Positions 25,533 to 32,577 of a stretch of DNA of 64,000 bases are shown here, piece after piece (the first letter of the stretch is position 1; the number at the start of each line of letters is the position of its first letter). This DNA is from Mucilaginibacter sp. GTDB lineage: Bacteria; Bacteroidota; Bacteroidia; Sphingobacteriales; Sphingobacteriaceae. The DNA is taken from assembly GCF_028288185.1 (NCBI RefSeq), contig NZ_JAQBOF010000013.1:54982-118981 (forward strand), read 5' to 3'. The position numbers and the translations under genes are program-made. The notes beneath the pieces are model-generated. The model was not told the origin of the DNA. It ran no database searches and saw only the letters and a list, made by a program, of their open reading frames with translations.

Positions 25533-27860
25533 TTATTGCTTTGCAAATGAATAACTAATTCCCAAAGTAATAGTGCGCGGCGGCCCGGCATCATACGTAT
25601 CACCGTATTGATTGCTGGTTACAGTAGTGGCGTATAACTTATTGGTTAAGTTTAACACGTTGAACCAAATACCCGCTCCTTTTATCACATCGCTTTTAAA
25701 ATCATAACCTAAACGCAGATTGTAAATATTATAACCCGAATAAGTTTTGGTATTGGCCGGGTTGGTAAAATATTGGTCAATATGCTGCCATTCTCCCCCC
25801 ACCCTAAAACCGGGGAAATAGGTTGGCTTGTAAGTTAACTCAGAGCCCGCGATCCAGGCAGGAGCATTATTCATGCGTTTGCTGTTATAGCTAATACTAT
25901 AGCTGGTATTGGTAACATAGTTGGTAGCCACCTCGCTGTAATCAACATACGTATGTTTGGCATTGGTGCCGTTAAACCTAAAACTTAAATCGCTAACCGG
26001 GGCATAGGTTATTGCATATTCAATACCACGGTGGCGGGTAGCACCCGCGTTTTGGTTTTGAGTGGTATTGTCAGGCTGTAACTGGTTGATGATCTCATTA
26101 TGGCCCTCCATATCATACAGACTTACTTCTACATACATCTTTTTGTCAAATGCCGATAACCAGCCGCCAACCTCGTAATTATTAAACGTGGCTTGTTTAA
26201 GCGGAGTTAATTGCCTTGAACTATACAGATCGCCGGTTTCGGGTGGTTGAAAGCCTACGCTATAGTTGGCGTAAAAGCCTTTGTTCCCACCCAAATAATA
26301 AGTTAAACCCAGTTTGGGGGCGATGATGTTAAAATCATTAGTTTCCTGTTGTTTGTATTTGGTGCCGCTTGTTAGGGCGTTGGTAAAGTTATAATGTACA
26401 TGGTCATAACGCAAGCCCATCACAACGCGCAAAGGCTCAACTGGATTTATTTCATATTGGGTATAAGCGGCGGTATTAAATAGTTTGATGCGATAGTTAT
26501 CAATATAAGTACCTGTATTGGTAAACGATGTATAATAGTTATCAGCCACATCTTTAGTGATATTTAAAAACTGCGCATAGTAAGAGCTAGGACTATCATC
26601 CAAATAAATACCCGCTATTAAACGCGATTTTAAAAAAGTAAAATTGGCCCGATGCTGCGCTAAAAGCCCATAGCTGGTAAATTTTTGGTCGTTAACCTGT
26701 CCACTACTGCTTTGGTAAATGCCTGTGCTGCTTCTAACATCAGCAATAAAATAACTGGGTAATTGCGCAGTCGAGTTATCCCTGAAAAATGCGGTAAAAA
26801 AGGTGCTGTTCTTGTCGTTCCAGTTATGCTCTACTTTAACACAGGCTCTAAATGCTTCTACTTTACGATAGGTAAAGCGCTGGTTGCTGCCGTAACTTTT
26901 ATTATAGAAATGCGTGCTATCTAAACTGCCCGGCGTTTGGGTGTTTAAATAGTTATAGGCAGCGGTAGCGGTTAATTTGGTGCGATCATCCATTGCATAA
27001 GCTGTTTTAAAGTTGACAGAATATTTATCAAAATCAGAATAATCCTGCCAGCTATTTTTTTGGTGGGCGATGTACCCCCCTGCGTATAAACCAAACTTGC
27101 CCGATGTAAAACCACCATCAGCATCAACCCGGCGATAATTATAGTTATCGCCTTGTATAGACAAATTACCGGCATACCCGGCAGGCGGGCCTTGTGTGAT
27201 AAAGTTAATAGCCCCGCCAATAGCGTTACTGCCATAAAGCGATGACGCCGGGCCTTTAATAACCTCAATATCCTTCACGCCACTCATATTGATCTCATAT
27301 AACGAGTTATGATTAAAAATGCCGGTAGGGCGTATGGGCACGCCGTCTTCCATATATAAATACAGCGCGTTGTAAGTTATAGGCTGGCGTATAGCCATAG
27401 TATGCTGCTCGTTACCTAAGTTAACCATGTAAACGCCTGCAACCTTATTTAATAGCTGGTACAGGGCGGTGGCTTTTGTATCTTTTATTTGGGTCGAATT
27501 GATCTTGCTGATAGCAATAGGCGCATCCTGCCTTGCCTGGCCCTCGCGATTGGCCGACACTACTACCGGCTGCAGATCAACGGACGAAGGATCTAATTCG
27601 ATATTCAGTTTATCAGCATTGCTAAGGTTGATAGTTTTGGTGGTATAACCCATCATCACAACGCTAATTGTTTGTATGCCTGCGGCGATGCTGAATTGGC
27701 CGCTTGCATTGGTTTGGGTTAGGCGATGATTCGCCTGATTGATAGATACATTAGCCAGTGGCTCATGCGTGATGGCATCGGTTACGGTGCCGGTTATAGT
27801 TTGGCTAAATGCGGTTGTTGCAAATAAGTTCAGCAAAAAATATATATAATATTTTTTCAT
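25533..27860 (-). CDS. TonB-dependent receptor
   Basis: 775 residues. Signal peptide (ends TTAFSQ), CarboxypepD_reg domain (21-100, ITGTVTDAITHEPLANVSI), a true plug domain (about 110-225, with LLNKVAGVYMVNLG, VKDIEVIKGPASSLYGSNAIGGAINFIT) and a full barrel ending in SYSFAKQ. The GPASSLYGSNAIGGAINF segment is the classic receptor plug signature. Substrates of this type are usually metal chelates or cobalamin. Upstream on the same strand is a small Cys-rich protein (123 bp gap), which suggests a metal-related unit. Confidence 0.93.
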   Translation of the reverse strand: MKKYYIYFLLNLFATTAFSQTITGTVTDAITHEPLANVSINQANHRLTQTNASGQFSIAAGIQTISVVMMGYTTKTINLSNADKLNIELDPSSVDLQPVVVSANREGQARQDAPIAISKINSTQIKDTKATALYQLLNKVAGVYMVNLGNEQHTMAIRQPITYNALYLYMEDGVPIRPTGIFNHNSLYEINMSGVKDIEVIKGPASSLYGSNAIGGAINFITQGPPAGYAGNLSIQGDNYNYRRVDADGGFTSGKFGLYAGGYIAHQKNSWQDYSDFDKYSVNFKTAYAMDDRTKLTATAAYNYLNTQTPGSLDSTHFYNKSYGSNQRFTYRKVEAFRACVKVEHNWNDKNSTFFTAFFRDNSTAQLPSYFIADVRSSTGIYQSSSGQVNDQKFTSYGLLAQHRANFTFLKSRLIAGIYLDDSPSSYYAQFLNITKDVADNYYTSFTNTGTYIDNYRIKLFNTAAYTQYEINPVEPLRVVMGLRYDHVHYNFTNALTSGTKYKQQETNDFNIIAPKLGLTYYLGGNKGFYANYSVGFQPPETGDLYSSRQLTPLKQATFNNYEVGGWLSAFDKKMYVEVSLYDMEGHNEIINQLQPDNTTQNQNAGATRHRGIEYAITYAPVSDLSFRFNGTNAKHTYVDYSEVATNYVTNTSYSISYNSKRMNNAPAWIAGSELTYKPTYFPGFRVGGEWQHIDQYFTNPANTKTYSGYNIYNLRLGYDFKSDVIKGAGIWFNVLNLTNKLYATTVTSNQYGDTYDAGPPRTITLGISYSFAKQ

Positions 27861-27983
27861 GTAAGTATATAAGGTGGAAAGTTGCCTTCCGGGTTAAGAA
27901 AACAGTGGGTAGCAGGCGCCAATATATAAAAGCACCACATCTATGTTATTTGACGATAGATGAGCAATAAAACCTGTGGAAAC

Positions 27984-28355
27984 TTAACCTATTTGCGGAG
28001 GGCGAAATACAGCGCCGGTAAAAGCCAGGTTAGCAGGGCTATGATAAGGCGTTGAAATAGTACGCAGTAAACGCGTGTGGAACTTTATGGTAGTAGATGA
28101 TAAGAAAAATACTTCCTGGAAAAGATTTTTTTGCGATTGGCGCGAGTCGTTCTTTTCAGATTCCTGCGCGGCTTTTATCTTTTTCATGAAGTAGCAATGG
28201 CCATTACAATGCAGCCAGGGCTTATTTATGTTTTCGCAAAGTTTGGTGGCGATATAGTTTTTGTTTAGCTCAAATCCCGCGTAAACAAAGTATCGCGAGA
28301 AATTTGTCGAAACCAACGCAACCAATAATAATATGGCGGTAAACCTTTTGAGCAT
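27984..28355 (-). CDS. Small Cys-rich membrane-anchored protein next to TonB receptor
   Basis: 123 residues. The N-terminus has a hydrophobic anchor (MLKRFTAILLLVALVSTNFSRYFVYAGFELN), followed by KLCENINKPWLHCNGHCYFMKKI at about 38-60, three cysteines and two histidines arranged C-x9-HC-x2-HC. The rest is polar, and the last part ends in FTGAVFRPPQIG. Similar short proteins with a LHCNGxCY motif commonly stand next to TonB receptors in Bacteroidota, but I know of no assigned function; metal (for example copper) handling is an inference from the Cys/His cluster. An exact TACCTTTG box lies 7 nt before the ATG. Confidence 0.75.
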   Translation of the reverse strand: MLKRFTAILLLVALVSTNFSRYFVYAGFELNKNYIATKLCENINKPWLHCNGHCYFMKKIKAAQESEKNDSRQSQKNLFQEVFFLSSTTIKFHTRLLRTISTPYHSPANLAFTGAVFRPPQIG

Positions 28356-28362
28356 GCTGCCC

Positions 28363-28370
28363 CAAAGGTA
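28363..28370 (-). promoter_or_regulatory. TAnnTTTG box 7 nt before the Cys-rich protein start
   Basis: TACCTTTG on the minus strand with 7 nt to the ATG. It probably drives the small gene and perhaps the TonB receptor downstream. Confidence 0.55.
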
Positions 28371-28419
28371 GTTGCTGGGTGGGGGAAAAGCAAGGAGGGT
28401 GTGGTTTAAAAATAAAAGA

Positions 28420-28496
28420 GGGTGTCATGCTGAGCCCCGTCGAAGCATGCGGGCGAGCCTTTATGCTCACCCTTCGAGGGCCGCAGGGTGACACCC
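28420..28496. repeat. Palindromic intergenic repeat (family B)
   Basis: GGGTGTCA (28420-28427) pairs with TGACACCC (28489-28496), and inner segments GTCGAAG / CTTCGAGGG also pair imperfectly. The unit begins TGTCATGCTGAGC, related in style to, but distinct from, the repeats at 21533 and 32438. Located between a TonB accessory gene and the tandem secreted genes. Confidence 0.7.
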
Positions 28497-28511
28497 CTGT
28501 TTTAGCGTGGT

Positions 28512-28880
28512 TTATTTAACAACTACTCTTTTAAGTGTAGCGTGCAATTTTTGGCCATCAAGATCGGCAACTACTGTGACAGAATCACCATAAAATTTAC
28601 CAACGTTTGGCACCGGATTGTCGTTTACATCAACCTTAAAAGTAAAATCTTTATCGCTGCTGATCTTGCCATCATAAATAGGCAGCTCGCCTTGTGGTGA
28701 TAAAACAGAGCCTGTTATTTTTTGGCCATCAACCTTAAAATTATAAGTAAGCGGGAATTCATTACCGTCAGCCATTTTTACACTGCCTTTCCATTTTCCG
28801 GTTAAATCAGTAATAGCGGCAGCAAAGCAAATTAGTACGCTGCATAACAATAAGGCAGCAGTCAGGATATTTCTTTTCAT
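28512..28880 (-). CDS. Small secreted protein, tandem paralogue 2
   Basis: 122 residues with signal peptide (ILTAALLLCSVLICFAAA). The mature part starts LTGKWKGSVKMADGNEFPLTYNFKVDGQKITGSV and continues with FYGDSVTVVADLDG, a compact all-beta pattern. It closely resembles the next gene upstream (28908-29267) in both signal and mature sequence; both were clearly made by tandem duplication (27-bp gap). Similar modules are found attached to Bacteroidota glycoside hydrolases, but no catalytic motif is present here. Function unknown. Confidence 0.8.
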   Translation of the reverse strand: MKRNILTAALLLCSVLICFAAAITDLTGKWKGSVKMADGNEFPLTYNFKVDGQKITGSVLSPQGELPIYDGKISSDKDFTFKVDVNDNPVPNVGKFYGDSVTVVADLDGQKLHATLKRVVVK

Positions 28881-28907
28881 GATGTTAATATGTTTTATTG
28901 TAAATAA

Positions 28908-29267
28908 TTATTTGTCAGATCTGATTAATTTCAGGTGCATTTTGCGGCCATTAAAATCGCTGTTTATAACGGTCGAGTCGCCATAATATTTGCCGGTATT
29001 AGGTATTACATTATCATTTATAGTGATGTTGAATGTAAAATCACTGCCTTTTACTTTGCCTTCGGTTAAAGGTATCTCGCCACGTTCTGATATCACAGAG
29101 CCGGATAGCTTCTCGCCATCAACTTTAAAGACGTAGGTAAGCGGCAATTCGTTACCATCGCTCATCTTTAAAACGCCTTTCCATTTGCCGCTTAATTCGG
29201 CAATAGCTGCAAAACAAATAAGCACGCTACATAACAACACAATAGTTGCTAAAAATTTTCTTTTCAT
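28908..29267 (-). CDS. Small secreted protein, tandem paralogue 1
   Basis: 119 residues with signal peptide (KFLATIVLLCSVLICFAA). The mature part LSGKWKGVLKMSDGNELPLTYVFKVDGEKLSGSV and the end GKYYGDSTVINSDFNGRKMHLKL align without gaps of note to the downstream paralogue. First gene of the pair; an AT-rich upstream region of about 60 bp separates it from the propeller gene. Function unknown; a small beta-barrel or sandwich secreted to the periplasm is likely. Confidence 0.8.
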   Translation of the reverse strand: MKRKFLATIVLLCSVLICFAAIAELSGKWKGVLKMSDGNELPLTYVFKVDGEKLSGSVISERGEIPLTEGKVKGSDFTFNITINDNVIPNTGKYYGDSTVINSDFNGRKMHLKLIRSDK

Positions 29268-29328
29268 AATTGGGGTTTATATTCTCCTAAAAGTAAAACT
29301 TTTATTTTAATAAATGCAACCGCAATAT

Positions 29329-30231
29329 TTAAGGAGTTTGGTAGTAGTAGATAGGCGCATATACGCCCTCGCTGGTGGTATAGTACCCTTTGCCATCAGC
29401 TGTAAAGCCAATAGCTTCGCCCTGTTTTTCCTGTTGATAGTTTGGTTCTTCAGGTTTTCCCAACATGGTTTGCCAAATAGGTTCTTTGCCGTTGCGTTTC
29501 CAGTAATAAATTTTTTCGTAGCTCTTTAACAATACTTGTGTGCCGTCTTTTGATATATCACCGGCGGTTATCCATTTAAAGGGTTTAAAACCTTTAAAAA
29601 ATAATTTGCCGCGACGGGTCATAGTCACCGTATCATTAGCTTTAAAAGCCAGGGGAGTAGTATAAATACTAACCGTATCAGATCTTTTTGATACAATGTA
29701 GATCAGTTTTTGTATGGGATCGACCATTAAAGCTTCCGAGTCTTTAGGGCCGTCAGGGTATTTCAAGTGCAGTGGAACAGCGTCTGCTTTTGATGTTACA
29801 CTATTTATCCATGAAGCCTGCTCTGCCATGCGATAAATGGTGATGTATTTACGGTTGGCTGGATTATCGCCAATATCACCCATGTAAACGTAAGTTTTTT
29901 TGCTGTCAGGGCCCGGGCCGACTGCTATATCTTCGCAATCTAAAGCACCGCCTTTAATGGTAGGGTCGCCTGTAAAATCTATGGTGCTTAATAATTTCCC
30001 TTCCGGATTTATAGCAAAAAAGCGACTGCTGTCGCCGCTATCATTATGTACATAGTAAACATCCTTGTTAATACCCGATGCGGCAATACCCGATATTTCG
30101 TCCATCATCTTATCCTGCAAATGGCCGGTTAAAACAATTTCAGTGCTGATGAATCTATGCCTGGCATAGGCCCCTAAAAACAAAAGGAACACAATAGGCA
30201 AAAGGATATTTAATTTCTTAGTGGTACTCAT
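29329..30231 (-). CDS. Secreted or membrane-anchored beta-propeller-like protein
   Basis: 300 residues with an N-terminal hydrophobic anchor (NILLPIVFLLFLGAYA). The sequence has blade-like units beginning DEISGIAASGINKDVYYVHNDSGD and GGALDCEDIAVGPGPDSKKTYVYMGDIGDN, each ending in polar turns. Acidic GD/DxxD loops could bind calcium. No enzyme motif was seen. An exact TAAATTTG box with TTTG 17 bp before it precedes the gene by about 19 nt. Confidence 0.7.
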   Translation of the reverse strand: MSTTKKLNILLPIVFLLFLGAYARHRFISTEIVLTGHLQDKMMDEISGIAASGINKDVYYVHNDSGDSSRFFAINPEGKLLSTIDFTGDPTIKGGALDCEDIAVGPGPDSKKTYVYMGDIGDNPANRKYITIYRMAEQASWINSVTSKADAVPLHLKYPDGPKDSEALMVDPIQKLIYIVSKRSDTVSIYTTPLAFKANDTVTMTRRGKLFFKGFKPFKWITAGDISKDGTQVLLKSYEKIYYWKRNGKEPIWQTMLGKPEEPNYQQEKQGEAIGFTADGKGYYTTSEGVYAPIYYYQTP

Positions 30232-30250
30232 TAAGGTATTAAAACGTGGG

Positions 30251-30258
30251 CAAATTTA
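30251..30258 (-). promoter_or_regulatory. Promoter of the propeller gene (-7 TAAATTTG with upstream TTTG)
   Basis: On the minus strand TTTG (30276-30279), 17 bp, then TAAATTTG (30251-30258), then 19 nt to the ATG. This is the most complete match to the Bacteroidota -33/-7 promoter in the window. Confidence 0.6.
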
Positions 30259-30313
30259 CTTAAATTGTATTGTAACAAAAAAAGAGCCCTTTTTTGAGAG
30301 CCCTTTTTAATAT

Positions 30314-31312
30314 CTACGCGGTCAATTCCACATCTGGTTTCGAAACATCTGTCAAGGCTACTTTACCCCTTTCTTTTCTTAGTATGCGGTTAAATAATGA
30401 TATCTCTTTATCAAACAAGAACCTAAAAAACAGTTTGGTCCATGATTTATGGTAGAACAAGGTATCATAATACGCAGGAGCGGTTTTCTTTATCTCGGGC
30501 AATTTGTTCCATGGGATAGAAGGGAAATCATGGTGCTCATTATGGAAGCCTACGTTAAAAGCCACCAGGTTTAAGCCACCGTAATAGCTATAAGTTTCTT
30601 GCTCAACACTATGGGTTAAGTAATGCTCTTGCACCCAACGTGCGCCCAGTGGGTGTAAACCAACCGAGAATGAGAAACTCAACAATAAAAACGCTAACGA
30701 ATGCCAGCCCAGAAAATAATAAATAGCGCCTGTAAAAACTACCTGTACTAATAGGTTAGCCACTATCCAGATATCAAATGTTTGGATCTCTCTTAATCTT
30801 GATAAACGGAAAACCTGGAAAAGCGGATAAAATAACAACCACAAGGCTTTACCCAAAAATGAATTGTTAATCAGCTTTGCTTCCCATTTATTAGGCAGGT
30901 CGGCATCCAGCTCATGAACACCCTGAAAAGAGTGGTGCTTTATATGGTAACGCTCGAACGATATAGAGCTTGGAAAAATTTGCGGCATATTAGCCAACAT
31001 ACCTGCCCAACGGTTAGCCGAACGGTTTTTGAAAAGCAGTTGGTGTGCGCACTCATGTATCATTACAAACAACGCGTGGTCTGCAAAGGCACCTAGTAAA
31101 TAAGCAGCACCAAATATTAACCACCATGACTGATCACGAAGAAACCAGGCCAAAACTAACTGAAATGCCACCAGGCCAATTATAGCAAATATGGTATTCG
31201 GGTTTTTGCCTATAAGATTCCGTAAATTAGGAAACTCCTTTAAAATTTTTTTGGTACGTACACGATGAGGTTCTGAAACCTCCGAATAAACAAAATCCGT
31301 TCTTTTAGTCAT
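30314..31312 (-). CDS. Sphingolipid delta-4 desaturase-like (DES1/DEGS1-type) membrane desaturase
   Basis: 332 residues. The three histidine boxes of membrane di-iron desaturases are H86-ECA-H90, H123-IK-H126-H127 and H257-NE-H260-H261. Around and between them the protein follows the eukaryotic dihydroceramide desaturase DES1 in order: N-terminal FVYSEVSEPHRVRTKKIL and P-x-x-N-x-x-x-x-I-x-x-x, then ISFERYHIKHH, VGLHPLGARWVQEHY, ETYSYYGGLNL, NVGFHNEHHDFPSIPW and a C-terminal YHKSW...F...D..IS.F.R. Length matches human DEGS1 (about 323). It would introduce a 4,5-trans double bond into the sphingoid base of a ceramide in the inner membrane. General fatty acid desaturase is the alternative, but those lack the ETYSYYG and HPxxxRxxxEHY elements. 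Sequence memory of DES1 was used; no search was run. Confidence 0.85.
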   Translation of the reverse strand: MTKRTDFVYSEVSEPHRVRTKKILKEFPNLRNLIGKNPNTIFAIIGLVAFQLVLAWFLRDQSWWLIFGAAYLLGAFADHALFVMIHECAHQLLFKNRSANRWAGMLANMPQIFPSSISFERYHIKHHSFQGVHELDADLPNKWEAKLINNSFLGKALWLLFYPLFQVFRLSRLREIQTFDIWIVANLLVQVVFTGAIYYFLGWHSLAFLLLSFSFSVGLHPLGARWVQEHYLTHSVEQETYSYYGGLNLVAFNVGFHNEHHDFPSIPWNKLPEIKKTAPAYYDTLFYHKSWTKLFFRFLFDKEISLFNRILRKERGKVALTDVSKPDVELTA

Positions 31313-31417
31313 AAAATTTATAAAAAATCTTTAATTTAAGTTAGATAAGGGGGGATGATTATATAACTCAATTCTTCAAAAATAATTATAAAAATTTAAA
31401 TATTAGTTATAAAACTG

Positions 31418-32407
31418 TTATTGTTGTTTATAAACCAATACCTTGAAAGAGTTAGGTAATGCCTTACGTGTACCCGGCTCAAAATTAACTACGCTTAAAT
31501 AAATTTTATGCGTTTTGCTATCTAAGGCTAATGTTTTTGCGCGGTTTTGAGTAGCTAAGGTTTGTATAACACTATATTTATCGGCAGACTCCTGTTTGAT
31601 AATGGTAGTTGTTCCGTCACCGTTTGAACAGAATATCAGTTTGGTTTCAGCATCATAAGCAACAGCATCAACCCCTGCACCAATAGGTACGGTTGCCACT
31701 ACTTTACCGGTAGTAATATCTATTACAACCATGCTGTTGTTTTCGCGCGATACAGAAAATGTGCGTTTGTTTTTTTCATCTAAAGCAATGCCGGTTGGTG
31801 CGCCCTTTGGTGCCAGCGGATAATTTTTGATCACCTTTAAAGTTTTGGTATCAATAACGTTAAGGCTGTTTTTATCCTCCAGGTTATTATATATTTTCCC
31901 TTTGCCATCGCTCACGGCAAATTCGGGTGCGCCACCTAAGGCAATGGTGCCAACTTGTTTAAGTGTATTTGGATTTACTACTGATGAGTTATTGCTATCG
32001 CCATTAAAGGTATAAACCCGGTCTGAGAATGAATCGTACATAATAGCATCCGCGCCTTTAGAATCAAGCGGAACAGATCCAACTGTTTTCAAAGTCTTCA
32101 GATCAAATGCAACCACCTGATTTGCACGGCCATCGCTTATAAAACCCAAATTTGCTTTATTATCAATAGCTATACCATGAATACCTTTCAGATTTTCTAT
32201 TACGCCAACCTGTTTTTCGGTAGCCAGGTCAACAACGTTAACCATTGTACCATGCGATACATATAAACGGTTGTTTACCTTGTCGATAGACAGGTAATCA
32301 TAGCCACCTTCTCCGGTTAGGGGGATGGTTTTATCTAAAACATAGGTTTGTGCAAAGGTTGCACCACCAATAAGTAATGCGGCAATAGTTAAAAGCGACT
32401 TTTTCAT
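31418..32407 (-). CDS. YncE-like beta-propeller protein
   Basis: 329 residues with signal peptide (MKKSLLTIAALLIGGATFAQ). Seven-bladed propeller features: repeated D-x-x-x-x-R-L-Y-V and VVDLATEKQVGVI / VVAFDLKTLKTVGSVPL / VVIDITTGKVVATVPI blade ends. YncE-type proteins are periplasmic and of unclear role, some bind DNA or metal. It is upstream of the desaturase (105 bp), on the same strand, perhaps independent. Confidence 0.85.
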   Translation of the reverse strand: MKKSLLTIAALLIGGATFAQTYVLDKTIPLTGEGGYDYLSIDKVNNRLYVSHGTMVNVVDLATEKQVGVIENLKGIHGIAIDNKANLGFISDGRANQVVAFDLKTLKTVGSVPLDSKGADAIMYDSFSDRVYTFNGDSNNSSVVNPNTLKQVGTIALGGAPEFAVSDGKGKIYNNLEDKNSLNVIDTKTLKVIKNYPLAPKGAPTGIALDEKNKRTFSVSRENNSMVVIDITTGKVVATVPIGAGVDAVAYDAETKLIFCSNGDGTTTIIKQESADKYSVIQTLATQNRAKTLALDSKTHKIYLSVVNFEPGTRKALPNSFKVLVYKQQ

Positions 32408-32437
32408 TTGATTTTTTTTTGATTGATTAAGTTAACT

Positions 32438-32527
32438 TGTCATTTCGAGCCTTAGCGAGAAATCTATACATTGTAAAGTTGGCCCATGCCCGTGTACAGA
32501 TTTCTCCTCGTTTCGTTCGAGATGACA
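32438..32527. repeat. Palindromic intergenic repeat (family A, second copy)
   Basis: Left arm starts TGTCATTTCGAGCCTTAGCG and continues AGAAATCTATAC to 32469; right arm 32494-32527 has GTACAGATTTCTC and ends CGTTCGAGATGACA. The arms are complementary with a few gaps. Same family as 21533-21604. Located between the RND gene end and the YncE-like gene start. Confidence 0.8.
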
Positions 32528-32577
32528 TTTTTATTTTTTGATTTAAAGATCGGCTGCAATTCTGTATAAAGTTTGTA

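Noticed and set aside
25403..25603. 66-residue minus-strand frame at the end of the TonB receptor gene
   Set aside because: It overlaps the receptor C-terminus in another frame and runs into the DsbA-like start region; composition is not protein-like.
30276..30306. Apparent terminator with two GAGCCC blocks after the desaturase gene
   Set aside because: The blocks are direct repeats, not inverted; the only possible stem is A6/T6.
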